64,000 nucleotides of DNA from Pseudobutyrivibrio sp. YE44 (GTDB lineage Bacteria; Bacillota; Clostridia; Lachnospirales; Lachnospiraceae), in NCBI RefSeq assembly GCF_900104335.1, contig NZ_FMXT01000001.1, positions 62,001 through 126,000 of the forward strand. Direction: 5' to 3'. The translations under genes and the position numbers were made by a program. The notes below the pieces were generated by a model. The model made no database searches and had not been told where the DNA came from. It saw only the letters and a list, made by a program, of their open reading frames with translations. Positions within the stretch are counted from its first letter, which is position 1. The number at the start of each line of letters is the position of its first letter. Shown here piece by piece: positions 53,731 to 62,471 of this stretch.

Positions 53731-55227
53731 ATGGGAAAGCCAACAGGATTTTTAGAGTATGATCGAGTAGAGGCTAAAGCATTTAGTCCTCTTGAAAGAA
53801 TAAAGAATTTTAATGAGTTCCACGAACCACTTTCAGTGGAGGAACAAAAGAGACAGGGAGCACGTTGCATGGATTGCGGCGTACCTTTCTGTCAGTCAGG
53901 TATGACTATTAAAGGGATGACTTCAGGTTGTCCTTTGAACAATCTTATTCCTGAGTGGAATGAGCTTGTTTATCAGGGAAATTATGAGATGGCATATAAG
54001 CGTCTTCACAAGACTAGCAACTTCCCTGAGTTTACCTGCAGAGTATGTCCAGGTCTTTGTGAGAAGGCGTGTACATGTGGGTTAAATGGCGATGCTGTTT
54101 CTACAAGAGAAAATGAAAAGGCTATTATTGAATACGCTTATGCCAATGGACTTGCTAAGGCAAATCCTCCAAAGCAGCGCACAGGTAAATCTGTAGCTGT
54201 TATTGGATCAGGCCCTGCAGGTCTTGCTGTAGCAGATCAGCTTAACCGCAGAGGCCACAGTGTTACCGTATACGAGAGAAATGACAATGTAGGTGGTTTG
54301 CTTCGTTACGGCATTCCAAATATGAAGCTTGAGAAGCAAATCATCGATCGCAAGGTAAAAATAATGGAGGAAGAGGGCGTTAGCTTTATCGTAAATGCCA
54401 ACGTTGGTGTGGACGTGAAGGCTAAGGATTTAACAGACAAATATGATGCTGTTATTCTTTGCTGCGGCTCTTCCAATCCAAGAGACATAGATGCAGTTGG
54501 TCGTAAGGATGCCAAGGGTATTCACTTTGCTGTGGATTTCCTTACATCAACCACAAAATGCTTGTGGGCAAACGACATGAAGCTTGTGGATGGCCAGTAT
54601 ATTTCTGCAAAGGATAAGGACGTTATCATTATCGGCGGTGGAGATACAGGAAACGACTGTGTGGGAACTTCTATCCGTCACGGTTGCAAGTCCGTAACAC
54701 AGCTTGAAATGATGCCAAAGGCTCCAGATGAGAGAGCGGAGACTAATCCATGGCCACAGTGGCCACTTGTGTGCAAAACTGATTATGGACAGGAGGAGGC
54801 TATTGCCAAGTTCGGTCATGACCCACGTGTGTACACAACAACTGTAAAGGAATTTAAGACCGATAAAAATGGCAACCTTAAGAGCGCCGTTCTTGTTTCC
54901 TTAGAGTCTAAACTTGATAAGAAAACAGGTCGCAAGATGATGGTACCAGTGGAGGGAACCGAAAAGGAAATCCCTTGTCAGCTTTGTCTTATTGCTGCAG
55001 GTTTCTTAGGCTCACAGAAATATGTTACAGATGCCTTCAAGGTGGAGGTAGACGGACGTACAAATGTGGCTTCTGTTGGTGCCGATAAATTTGCAACAAA
55101 GGTACCAAAGGTATTTACTGCTGGAGATATGCATACAGGTCAGTCTCTAGTTGTAAAGGCTATCCGCCAGGGTAGAGACTGCGCAAGAGAAGTAGATGAG
55201 TACCTTATGGGGTACACAAACATATAA
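53731..55227 (+). CDS. gltD: Glutamate synthase small subunit
   Basis: The 498-residue flavoprotein transfers electrons from NADPH to GltB. The N-terminal iron-sulfur region has the cysteines ARCMDCGVPFCQSG, SGCPLNN and CRVCPGLCEKACTCG. The FAD fold begins VIGSGPAGLAVADQLNRRG and the NADPH fold IIGGGDTGNDCVGTS, with a late FAD contact FTAGDMHTGQSLVV. AGGAGG precedes the ATG. The operon with gltB is standard. Its stop codon TAA overlaps the start of repeat A, copy 2. Confidence 0.97.
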   Translation: MGKPTGFLEYDRVEAKAFSPLERIKNFNEFHEPLSVEEQKRQGARCMDCGVPFCQSGMTIKGMTSGCPLNNLIPEWNELVYQGNYEMAYKRLHKTSNFPEFTCRVCPGLCEKACTCGLNGDAVSTRENEKAIIEYAYANGLAKANPPKQRTGKSVAVIGSGPAGLAVADQLNRRGHSVTVYERNDNVGGLLRYGIPNMKLEKQIIDRKVKIMEEEGVSFIVNANVGVDVKAKDLTDKYDAVILCCGSSNPRDIDAVGRKDAKGIHFAVDFLTSTTKCLWANDMKLVDGQYISAKDKDVIIIGGGDTGNDCVGTSIRHGCKSVTQLEMMPKAPDERAETNPWPQWPLVCKTDYGQEEAIAKFGHDPRVYTTTVKEFKTDKNGNLKSAVLVSLESKLDKKTGRKMMVPVEGTEKEIPCQLCLIAAGFLGSQKYVTDAFKVEVDGRTNVASVGADKFATKVPKVFTAGDMHTGQSLVVKAIRQGRDCAREVDEYLMGYTNI

Positions 55228-55367
55228 ACCATTCAGAGCAAAATAAAATTTATATAGAAAATGATTGCTGGCAAGCATTTTTCTATTAAATTTTATTTTG
55301 TGAGAAAAACATATGAGCAAAAGGAAAGCACATTAGTGCGATTTTGCGAATATGCTCTGAATGGTTT
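55226..55367 (+). repeat. Structured intergenic repeat A, copy 2
   Basis: The same 142-bp length as copy 1 at 20950, again starting at a stop codon. The outer stem AACCATTCAGAGC / GCTCTGAATGGTT is perfect here. Arm one is AAATAAAATTT...AAATTTTATTTT with AGAAAATG/CATTTTTCT inside. Arm two is GAGCAAAAGGAAAGCAC-ATTA-GTGCGATTTTGCGAAT. There is no T-run. It lies in the leader of glnA, 32 bp before its start codon. Confidence 0.85.
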
Positions 55368-55399
55368 AGAATAGAATAAAAAATTTTGGAGGACATACC

Positions 55400-56647
55400 A
55401 TGTCTCATTTATCAATTGATGATATTTTGGAGTTCGTTGAGGAGAACGATGTTAAGTTTATCCGACTTGCATTTTGTGACCTTTACGGCAACCAAAAGAA
55501 TATTTCTATAATGCCATCAGAATTGAAGTCTGCCTTCGAAGACGGAATTAATTTCGACTCATTCTTAGTGCTTGGATTCTCTGGTGTGGCAGGAAAGGAT
55601 TTATTCTTAAAGCCAGATCCAGACACCTTGCATGTGCTTCCTTGGAGACCACAATCTGGTCGTGTAATCAGATTCTATTGTGATGTGGTTTATGCAGATG
55701 GAACACCATTCGCCTATGACTATAGACAATTCCTTAAGGAAACACTCAAGGAGTGTGAGAGTATGGGCTTCACCACTCGAATGGGACTTAAGTCAGAATT
55801 CTATTTGTTCAAGACAGATGAGGATGGTAATCCTACAAAAGAACCATTTGATAATGGTGGATATCTTGATGTTGCTCCAAGCGACAAGGGTGAAAACATT
55901 CGAAGAGAGATTTGTCTATCCCTTGAAGAAATGGGCATTTCGCCTCAATCTTCACATCACGAAAGAGGACCAGGCCAGAATGAGATTGATTTCCAGTCTG
56001 CAGATGTGCTTACTACAGCCGACAACCTCGTAACCTACAAAAACGTTGTTGAAAATATTGCAGCTAGAAATGGTGCCTGTGCATGCTTTGAGCCAAAGCC
56101 TATGGAGGATGCTCCTGGAAATGGTTTGCACATTATTATGGCAAACTACAAGGGGGATTCTAACCTAATTGATACTGATAGAGAATTCTCTGAGAGCTTT
56201 ATGGCAGGTATCATTAACAGAATGAGAGATATCACTTTGTTCTTGAATTGTCGTCGTGACTCTTACTATCGCTTTGGTTTGCTAGAAGCACCAAAGTATG
56301 TTACTTGGTCTGAACAGAACAATTCTAGACTTTTTAGAGTGCCTGAAGTCAATGGAAAGCGTAAGCATTTTATTTTGCGTTCACCAGACTCATGTATTAA
56401 CCCATACCTTGCCAGCGCTATCGTTATCCAAGCCGGAATCGCAGGTGTAAAAGGCAAGGAAAAGCTTCCACCAGCCTTGGAGGTTAGCTCAAGAGATTTG
56501 ACTGATGAAAAGGCATCAACTTTAACAAAGCTTCCTTCATCTATCGAGGAGGCAATTGAATGTGCGTCAAATAGTCAATTCATAAAGGAATCTAGCTTTG
56601 CGGATATTGCCGCAGATTATATTGAAATTATAAAGGCAAGTATTTAA
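55400..56647 (+). CDS. glnA: Glutamine synthetase type I (short form)
   Basis: The 415-residue enzyme makes glutamine from glutamate, ammonium and ATP. It starts IDDILEFVEENDVKFIRLAF with the beta-grasp domain, then has the catalytic domain with GLKSEFYLF, HHERGPGQNEIDF, FEPKPMEDAPGNGLHI and NCRRDSYYRFG. It is shorter than the 440-470 residues of common GSI, and the Tyr adenylylation segment of GSI-beta is absent, so regulation is not by adenylylation. GGAGG precedes the ATG. It forms an operon with the ANTAR regulator 18 bp downstream. Divergence from textbook GlnA suggests a GSI-like paralogue is possible. Confidence 0.88.
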   Translation: MSHLSIDDILEFVEENDVKFIRLAFCDLYGNQKNISIMPSELKSAFEDGINFDSFLVLGFSGVAGKDLFLKPDPDTLHVLPWRPQSGRVIRFYCDVVYADGTPFAYDYRQFLKETLKECESMGFTTRMGLKSEFYLFKTDEDGNPTKEPFDNGGYLDVAPSDKGENIRREICLSLEEMGISPQSSHHERGPGQNEIDFQSADVLTTADNLVTYKNVVENIAARNGACACFEPKPMEDAPGNGLHIIMANYKGDSNLIDTDREFSESFMAGIINRMRDITLFLNCRRDSYYRFGLLEAPKYVTWSEQNNSRLFRVPEVNGKRKHFILRSPDSCINPYLASAIVIQAGIAGVKGKEKLPPALEVSSRDLTDEKASTLTKLPSSIEEAIECASNSQFIKESSFADIAADYIEIIKASI

Positions 56648-56665
56648 CCCTAAAAGGAGTAGACT

Positions 56666-57235
56666 ATGGAACGAGCATTAATTGTCTGCGATAGCGAAAA
56701 GGGTACCGCCTTCTATAAATCCTTTCTCAAAGAGAATGGTTTCATCGATATGATGTGCGAGACAAGTCTTGTTACTGCCAAACGCACCATCCAGGATTAT
56801 GATTTTGACATTTGTCTAATCAACCTTCCTATCGGTGGAACAAACTCTATCGAGCATGTGGTGGATATTGCAGAAAAGAATGTTTGTCAGATTCTGCTTT
56901 TTGTAAAAGCAGACATTTATGATGAAACCACCGACAAGGTGGCAGACTACGGTATTATCACTGTATCCAAGCCTATTAGCAAGCAGCTTTTCTGGCAGGC
57001 CCTGAAGGCTGCCATGGCAGCCCAGCGCAGAATATCCATGGCAAAGCGCGAAAACCTCAAGCTTGAAAAGAAGCTTGACGAGCTTAAAACCATTTCCCGG
57101 GCCAAGCTCCTTCTCATCGTCAACGAAGACGTAAGTGAAGAGGAAGCCCACAAGCTTATTGAGAAAGAAGCTATGGATTCACGTATCTCCAGGTATCAGG
57201 TAGCCCTTGGGATTATTGAAAAATATAATAATTAG
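56666..57235 (+). CDS. ANTAR-domain RNA-binding antiterminator with pseudo-receiver
   Basis: The 189-residue protein has a receiver-like N-terminal domain, a coiled-coil linker (residues about 120-140) and a C-terminal ANTAR domain (about 135-187). The ANTAR part contains ISRAKLLLIVNEDVSEEEAH, KLIEKEAMDSR and YQVALGIIEKYNN. The usual phospho-acceptor Asp is replaced by Asn53 in CLINLPIGG, so control by phosphorylation is doubtful. ANTAR proteins bind paired hexaloop RNA hairpins and stop terminator formation. The gene follows glnA, like the glnA-nitR arrangement described in solventogenic clostridia as I recall. Candidate targets are the leaders of gltB, asnB and amt in this window. Confidence 0.9.
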   Translation: MERALIVCDSEKGTAFYKSFLKENGFIDMMCETSLVTAKRTIQDYDFDICLINLPIGGTNSIEHVVDIAEKNVCQILLFVKADIYDETTDKVADYGIITVSKPISKQLFWQALKAAMAAQRRISMAKRENLKLEKKLDELKTISRAKLLLIVNEDVSEEEAHKLIEKEAMDSRISRYQVALGIIEKYNN

Positions 57236-57247
57236 ATTTTTTATTGA

Positions 57248-57276
57248 GTCGCTTGGCATACGCCAGGCGGCTTTTT
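57248..57276 (+). terminator. Intrinsic terminator after the ANTAR gene
   Basis: GTCGCTTGGC and GCCAGGCGGC flank ATAC and are followed by five T. It ends the glnA operon. Confidence 0.85.
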
Positions 57277-57345
57277 GTATTTGTGGGTATTTAGGCACTA
57301 TGGCCAACTTTTTGTATTTGTGGGTATTTAGACACTATGACCAAC
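57272..57345 (+). repeat. Two tandem copies of a 37-bp unit
   Basis: Two adjacent 37-bp units starting TTTTTGTATTTGTGGGTATT differ at only two positions (GGCACTATGGCC versus GACACTATGACC). They follow the terminator directly. Confidence 0.85.
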
Positions 57346-57419
57346 TTTGGGGTTTTGTTAGTGCTGCAAGGGCTATTTGAACTTGCTTTTTGGGGGAAAT
57401 ATTGTTATTTGGGCTGTGA

Positions 57420-57576
57420 TTACGGAAATATTGACTTTTATTAGCATTTGTTCCGTAGCGAATTTTGGTAAAATGACTGTCATTACGGAATAATGCTAAT
57501 ATGCAGTATATTTTTCCGTAGTTCAAGAAGATAAAAAGCTTCAAACTGAATTAAATATTAAATGCATATTCCGTAA
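57420..57576. repeat. Cluster of TTACGGAA motifs in both orientations
   Basis: TTACGGAA or its complement TTCCGTA(A) occurs at 57420, 57451, 57483, 57514 and 57569. Two of them are part of a larger inverted repeat, TTAGCATT-TG-TTCCGTA at 57441-57457 and TTACGGAA-T-AATGCTAA at 57483-57499. No gene is seen in 57346-57675; a minus frame at 57335-57544 has no family likeness. This could be a protein-binding cluster or a decayed palindromic element. Confidence 0.5.
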
Positions 57577-57675
57577 TTAGAATGTAAATTACTACATAGG
57601 GAATAATTTGTTCAGGTAGTGAGATTGACATGCAATTTATTCTGCATAATATGACTATGCATGATAAAATAATAA

Positions 57676-57843
57676 AAGGTATTTGAGGCTTCTAGTGAAC
57701 CTAGTGGATTACAGTTATTTAGCACTATGCCTGAGGAGATGTGGGAACCTTGGTATGAAGAATTAAAAGCAAAGCTATCACGAGAACTGGGATATGAAAT
57801 AGGTGAGCCAGAAGATGGATTTGAGTTTAAATATGATTGGTAA
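57676..57843 (+). pseudogene. C-terminal remnant of an unidentified protein gene
   Basis: The open frame of 55 codons before TAA looks like real protein: KVFEASSEPSGLQLFSTMPE, EMWEPWYEELKAKLSRELGY and an acidic end EFKYDW, with GAT/GAA/GAG-rich coding style unlike the AT-rich flank. There is no ribosome site before the only ATGs (57727, 57739), and a stop precedes the frame at 57673. It is most simply the tail of a deleted gene. I do not recognise the family. A functional 38-residue peptide from 57727 is possible but less likely. Confidence 0.4.
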
Positions 57844-57880
57844 GCAGTAAAATCTTTATAGAGCTTAACAATGCATAATG

Positions 57881-57913
57881 AGAAAAGGTCAGACCTAAAA
57901 ACGGTCTGACCTT
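57881..57913 (-). terminator. Intrinsic terminator of the small membrane protein gene
   Basis: AAGGTCAGACC and GGTCTGACCTT form a perfect 11-bp stem; on the minus strand it is followed by TTTTC. It lies just after the stop of the gene at 57920. Confidence 0.8.
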
Positions 57914-57919
57914 AATTGA

Positions 57920-58204
57920 TTAATATGAACCAGCCATGGATGCTGCGCCAACTCCAAGGCATGCTACTAAGATAATACTTAGTACAATAGCGATTGCGCA
58001 CATAATGAATTGAGCTATAGCCCAGTTCTTACGAGCTCGTTTTTCTGGCGAACTGCTAACAGCCCAAACGATAAGGCAGATAAAGCCTACAATTGGGATG
58101 CAAGTAAGAATCATTGTGATTAGCCAATCACCTACAGACATATCTGTATATGGTGCTGGTGCATTGTTAGGTGCCTGTGTGTAAGTGTAGTCCTGATTAT
58201 CCAT
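57920..58204 (-). CDS. Small two-pass membrane protein of unknown function
   Basis: The 94-residue protein has a Pro/Ala/Tyr/Asn-rich N-terminus (QDYTYTQAPNNAPAPYTDMS) and a conserved-looking first hydrophobic segment (VGDWLITMILTCIPIVGFIC). A basic loop (SSSPEKRARKNWAIAQ) and a second hydrophobic segment follow. Architecture and the KRARKNWAIA loop resemble small membrane proteins widespread in Firmicutes and Bacteroidetes that are often fused to zinc ribbons; their role is unknown. AGGATGG precedes the ATG on the minus strand. It is transcribed away from asnB. Confidence 0.8.
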   Translation of the reverse strand: MDNQDYTYTQAPNNAPAPYTDMSVGDWLITMILTCIPIVGFICLIVWAVSSSPEKRARKNWAIAQFIMCAIAIVLSIILVACLGVGAASMAGSY

Positions 58205-58309
58205 AGTTAAACCATCCTTTCGAAAGATTATTTAGAATCATTACGGTTTATAATTTTATCAATAAAATGTGTTTTTTTATTGTATAATGAAAAAAAATAA
58301 AAAAACTTG

Positions 58310-58338
58310 TTGACAACCGCTTTACAAAGTTTTATTAT
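58310..58338 (+). promoter_or_regulatory. asnB promoter
   Basis: TTGACA at 58310-58315 and TATTAT at 58333-58338 are 17 bp apart. The start would be near 58345, about 16 bases before the leader hairpin. Confidence 0.85.
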
Positions 58339-58360
58339 TCATATCAATAAAAAACACGAA

Positions 58361-58410
58361 CGACAAAGGCGTCGAGATAGAAACGAAAGTTTCGTCTCGG
58401 CGCCTTTTTG
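58361..58410 (+). promoter_or_regulatory. asnB leader: terminator overlapped by an ANTAR-like hexaloop hairpin
   Basis: CGAC-AAAGGC-GTCG at 58361-58374 forms a 4-bp hairpin with a six-base loop, A at position 1 and G at position 4. Its 3' half overlaps a terminator in which AAAGGCGTCGAGA pairs with TCTCGGCGCCTTT, followed by five T; the tip is AAAC-GAAA-GTTT. The loop is identical to that before gltB. The terminator lies between promoter and gene, so it must be bypassed for expression. Confidence 0.75.
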
Positions 58411-58443
58411 TTTTAGTAAAAAAATGGGAAGGAAAAAAGATTT

Positions 58444-60030
58444 ATGTGTTCTATTATGGCTCTAAGCAAATGCCACATTGGAATGAAGGATTTCGAAGCG
58501 GCATTTTCTAAAACACTATCTAGAGGACCAGATATGCAACGAGTGATTACTGCAAATGATTCGGTCCTTGGATTCCAAAGATTGTCAATCATGGGTTTGA
58601 CTGAAGCAGGTATGCAGCCCTTTGAGTTGGATGGCAATTATGCAATCTGTAATGGAGAATTGTATGGCTTCAAGCCAGTTAGGGAAGAACTTAAGGCTGA
58701 TGGATATAAATTCTTAAGTGATAGCGATTGCGAAATCATCCTTCCTATGTATCGCAAATACGGATTAGGAATGTTTGCAAAGCTTGACGCAGAATATGCA
58801 ATGGTTATCTACGACAAAGAGTTAGATGATCTTGTGGCTGCAAGAGATCCAATCGGAATTAGACCCTTGTTTTATGGCTATGACAGTGAAGGTGCAATAA
58901 TGTTTGCATCAGAAGCAAAGAATCTGGTTGGTCTTACTGATGAGGTTAAGCCATTTCCACCAGGACATTATTATTTCAAAGGAAAGTTCATTTGTTATAG
59001 AGATTTAGCTAAGAGACAGGCTTATAGCAAGGATGGAGTTGAAGAGGCGGCAGCCAAAATTAAGAAGCTTTTAGTTTCAGGTGTTGAAAAGAGACTTGAT
59101 GCAGATGCTCCTGTAGGATTCCTTCTTTCCGGCGGACTTGATTCTTCATTGGTTTGTGCAATTGCTCAAAAGATGATGGATAAGCCAATCAAAACATTTG
59201 CCATTGGAATGAATGAAGATGCAATCGACTTAAAATATGCAAAAGAGGTTGCTGATTATATCGGTTCTGAGCATCACGAAATTATCATCAACAAGGACAT
59301 AGTGCTTGAAAGTCTTGAAGAAGTTGTAGCAGCTCTTGGAACCTTTGATATAACAACCATTCGAGCTTCCATGGGAATGTATTTAATCTGCAAAGGAATA
59401 AAAAAGCAGTTCCCAGATATTAGAGTTCTTCTTACTGGAGAGATTTCAGACGAGATATTCGGATACAAATATACAGACTTTGCTCCTAATGCAGAGGAGT
59501 TCCAGAGAGAGGCAGAGAAGAGACTTAGAGAGCTTTATATGTACGATGTACTTAGAGCTGACAGATGTATTTCAGTTCACTCTATGGAAGCAAGAGTTCC
59601 ATTTGGAGATTTAGCCTTTGTGGATTATGTAATGAGCATTAATCCTGAAATAAAGATGAATAAGTATAACAAAGGAAAATACTTGTTAAGACATGCATTC
59701 GAGGGAGACGATTACTTGCCTTATGACATTCTCTTTAGAGAGAAAGCAGCATTTTCCGATGCAGTTGGACACTCAATGGTTTATTACTTAAAAGAATATG
59801 CAAACAGTGTCTATTCAGATCAGGATTTAGAAGATGCAAAACGTAAATACGAATATCGCACACCATTCACAAAGGAATCTCTATTATATAGAGATTTGTT
59901 TGAAAAATACTATCCAGGTCAGGCACACATGATTGTGGACTTCTGGATGCCTAATAAAAATTGGGAAGGTTGCGATGTGGACGACCCATCAGCCCGTGTG
60001 CTATCCAATTACGGAGCGTCGGGAATTTAA
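58444..60030 (+). CDS. asnB: Asparagine synthetase (glutamine-hydrolysing)
   Basis: The 528-residue enzyme makes asparagine from aspartate, ATP and glutamine. The N-terminal glutaminase domain begins with the nucleophile Cys2 (MCSIMAL) and has RGPDMQRV, GFQRLSIMG and CNGELYGF. The synthetase domain has the ATP-binding loop LLSGGLDSSLV starting near residue 227, TFAIGMNEDAIDLKYAKEVA and LTGEISDEIFGYKYT. GGAAGG lies before the ATG. It stands alone with its own promoter and attenuator, between the glnA operon and glnN. Confidence 0.96.
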   Translation: MCSIMALSKCHIGMKDFEAAFSKTLSRGPDMQRVITANDSVLGFQRLSIMGLTEAGMQPFELDGNYAICNGELYGFKPVREELKADGYKFLSDSDCEIILPMYRKYGLGMFAKLDAEYAMVIYDKELDDLVAARDPIGIRPLFYGYDSEGAIMFASEAKNLVGLTDEVKPFPPGHYYFKGKFICYRDLAKRQAYSKDGVEEAAAKIKKLLVSGVEKRLDADAPVGFLLSGGLDSSLVCAIAQKMMDKPIKTFAIGMNEDAIDLKYAKEVADYIGSEHHEIIINKDIVLESLEEVVAALGTFDITTIRASMGMYLICKGIKKQFPDIRVLLTGEISDEIFGYKYTDFAPNAEEFQREAEKRLRELYMYDVLRADRCISVHSMEARVPFGDLAFVDYVMSINPEIKMNKYNKGKYLLRHAFEGDDYLPYDILFREKAAFSDAVGHSMVYYLKEYANSVYSDQDLEDAKRKYEYRTPFTKESLLYRDLFEKYYPGQAHMIVDFWMPNKNWEGCDVDDPSARVLSNYGASGI

Positions 60031-60076
60031 TAATCGTGTATAAGCTAACTTGATTGATTCCTAGATTATTTCAAGG

Positions 60077-60175
60077 AATTCATTTACTAGAATGAATTTA
60101 CCTGATGTATAACTAATTATTTCAATGAATATAGTGAAAACGATATTGAAATAATTAAGTTATACACAGGTAAAT
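60077..60175. promoter_or_regulatory. Long inverted repeat upstream of glnN
   Basis: The arms at 60096-60126 and 60145-60175 (31 bases each) are complementary with one or two bulges. The outer part is ATTTACCTG/CAGGTAAAT, the middle GTATAACT/AGTTATAC and the inner ATTATTTCAAT/ATTGAAATAAT, around an 18-base loop. A smaller hairpin AATTCATT-TACTAG-AATGAATT overlaps the left edge. There is no T-run, so it is not a terminator. It ends 32 bp before the glnN start. Confidence 0.75.
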
Positions 60176-60207
60176 GGGATAGATTAATAGAAACATGGAG
60201 GATAATT

Positions 60208-62304
60208 ATGGAAAAGAAAGTTACAGAAGTATTTGGTAGCATGGTTTTTAATGATGAAACCATGAAAGAGCGTCTTCCTAAGGATGCCTACAAGGCCCTT
60301 AGAAATACAGTAGAAGAGGGAAGACCTCTTGATAGAGATTTGGCAAATGTAATTGCTCATGCTATGAAGGAATGGGCTATAGAGCTTGGTGCTACACATT
60401 TTACACATTGGTTCCAACCAATGACAGGTGTAACTGCTGAAAAGCATGACTCATTCATCCAGCCAGATGCAGGCGGACGAGTGATTATGACATTCTCAGG
60501 CAAGGAGCTTATTAAGGGTGAGCCTGATGCATCTTCTTTCCCATCAGGTGGTCTTAGAGCTACTTTCGAGGCAAGAGGATATACAGCTTGGGATCCTACA
60601 AGCTACGTATTTATTAAAGATGATACACTTTGCATTCCAACAGCTTTCTGTTCATACTCAGGTGAGGCACTTGATAAGAAGACACCACTTCTTCGTTCTA
60701 TGGAAGCTTTGGACAAGGCAGCAGTTAAGGTATTAAAGCTCTTCGGTCATGATGAAGTTAAGAGAGTTATCACAACAGTTGGACCAGAGCAGGAATACTT
60801 CCTTATTGATACAGAGATGTACAACAAGCGTCCTGATTTAATTTACTGTGGACGTACATTATTTGGAGCAAAGCCTCCAAAGGGACAGGAACTTGAGGAT
60901 CATTATTTTGGAACTATTAAACCAAGAGTTTCTGCATTTATGAAAGAGTTAGACGAGGAGTTGTGGAAGCTTGGTGTACTTGCTAAGACAAAGCACAACG
61001 AGGTTGCTCCTGCGCAGCATGAGCTTGCACCAGTATTCTCAACCACTAATATAGCTACAGACCACAATCAGCTTACCATGGAGATGATGAAGGTGGTAGC
61101 TCAGCGACACGGTATGACATGTCTACTGCATGAGAAGCCTTTTGCAGGCGTCAATGGATCGGGCAAACACAACAACTGGTCTATATCAACTGACACCGGA
61201 GTAAACCTACTTGAACCAGGCGCTACTCCTTCCCAGAACGCTCAGTTCTTGCTTTTCCTCACCGCAGTTATCAAGGCTGTTGACGAGTATCAGGAATTAC
61301 TCCGCGTGTCTGTTGCATCTGCTGGTAATGATCACAGACTTGGCGCTAACGAGGCACCACCAGCAATCATCTCAATGTTCCTTGGTGACGAGCTTGAGGC
61401 AATTGTAAAGTCAATCATCGACGGAACAGATTACACGGACATTAAGAAGCAGAAGATGACAGTTGGTTCTGATGTTATCCCAAGTATTTCAAAGGATACA
61501 ACAGATAGAAACAGAACATCACCATTTGCTTTCACAGGAAATAAATTTGAGTTTAGATCTCTTGGTTCTACAGCTTCTATCTCTGGTCCAAACATTGTTC
61601 TTAACACAATTGTTGCAGAGGAATTAGAGAAGTTTACTGCAGAGCTTACAGGAAAGGCTGATTTCGAAAAGGCACTTGGAGAGCTTCTTAAGAGAGAGCT
61701 TACAGCACATCAGAGAATTATCTTCAATGGTAACGGATACTCAGAGGAGTGGGTAAAGGAAGCAGAGAGAAGAGGACTTGCAAACCTTAAGTCTACAGTG
61801 GATGCTCTTCCAGCTTTTATCGCTGACAAGTCTATCGATGTATTTACAAAGCATAACGTATTTACGAAGGAAGAGCTTTACAGCCGCTATGATATTCTTC
61901 TTGAGAACTATTATAAGGTACTTGATATCGAGGCACTTACGCTTGATTCAATGGTTAAGAAGGACATCATGGCAGCAGCAAGTGATTATCAGTACACACT
62001 TGCAGAGACACTTAATGCTAAGGCAGCAACTGGTCTTTCTGTAGATTCAACAGTAGAGAAGAAGCATCTTGAGAAGGCTTCAAAGCTTACTTTTGAAATG
62101 GATTCAAGACTTGAAAAGCTTGAGGCAGATATCGAGAAGGCTAAGGAGCTTTCAGATACTTATGAGCTTGCTAAGTTCCACCACGATGTTATCTTTGCAG
62201 ATATGAATGAAGTAAGAGAGGTTGTAGATGAGCTTGAGACAGTAGTTCCAAGTGATATCTGGCCATATCCTACATATGGAGAGATCTTATATTCGGTGAA
62301 ATAA
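60208..62304 (+). CDS. glnN: Glutamine synthetase type III
   Basis: The 698-residue enzyme is the large GSIII form, common in Bacteroidetes and clostridia and unrelated in length to GlnA. It starts [20 protein letters not shown]. Core motifs include [86 protein letters not shown] and [20 protein letters not shown]. The C-terminal 150 residues are helical. GGAGG precedes the ATG. With glnA at 55400 the organism has two glutamine synthetases in one island. The stop codon abuts the GC-rich element at 62302. Confidence 0.97.
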   Translation: MEKKVTEVFGSMVFNDETMKERLPKDAYKALRNTVEEGRPLDRDLANVIAHAMKEWAIELGATHFTHWFQPMTGVTAEKHDSFIQPDAGGRVIMTFSGKELIKGEPDASSFPSGGLRATFEARGYTAWDPTSYVFIKDDTLCIPTAFCSYSGEALDKKTPLLRSMEALDKAAVKVLKLFGHDEVKRVITTVGPEQEYFLIDTEMYNKRPDLIYCGRTLFGAKPPKGQELEDHYFGTIKPRVSAFMKELDEELWKLGVLAKTKHNEVAPAQHELAPVFSTTNIATDHNQLTMEMMKVVAQRHGMTCLLHEKPFAGVNGSGKHNNWSISTDTGVNLLEPGATPSQNAQFLLFLTAVIKAVDEYQELLRVSVASAGNDHRLGANEAPPAIISMFLGDELEAIVKSIIDGTDYTDIKKQKMTVGSDVIPSISKDTTDRNRTSPFAFTGNKFEFRSLGSTASISGPNIVLNTIVAEELEKFTAELTGKADFEKALGELLKRELTAHQRIIFNGNGYSEEWVKEAERRGLANLKSTVDALPAFIADKSIDVFTKHNVFTKEELYSRYDILLENYYKVLDIEALTLDSMVKKDIMAAASDYQYTLAETLNAKAATGLSVDSTVEKKHLEKASKLTFEMDSRLEKLEADIEKAKELSDTYELAKFHHDVIFADMNEVREVVDELETVVPSDIWPYPTYGEILYSVK

Positions 62305-62468
62305 TACCCCTCATCAGTCAGCTAAAGCTGACAGCTTTTTCTCCGCTTCCGCTCCGGTCGGCTCGGATCAGAGGTCCACTGGACCTCTCTCGCCCCCAGG
62401 GGGAAGCCAGAGAATGAGCCTTCCCCTTAAGGGGAAGGGGGACCGCTTGCGGTGGATGAGGTGTTATA
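62302..62468. repeat. GC-rich multi-hairpin repeat element (element E)
   Basis: This element is clearly richer in GC than its surroundings. Its ends pair (ACCCCTCATC and GATGAGGTGT), and inside are CAGTCAGC-TAAA-GCTGACAG, AGAGGTCC-ACT-GGACCTCT, CCCCC-A-GGGGG, CCTTCCCC-TTAA-GGGGAAGG and CCGC-TT-GCGG. It begins at the glnN stop codon. It resembles palindromic intergenic repeats that I recall from many gut Clostridia genomes. Only one copy is in the window. Confidence 0.75.
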
Positions 62469-62471
62469 TTA

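Noticed and set aside
60096-60175. Intrinsic terminator of asnB
   Set aside because: The stem is AT-rich and no T-run follows on either strand next to the stem.
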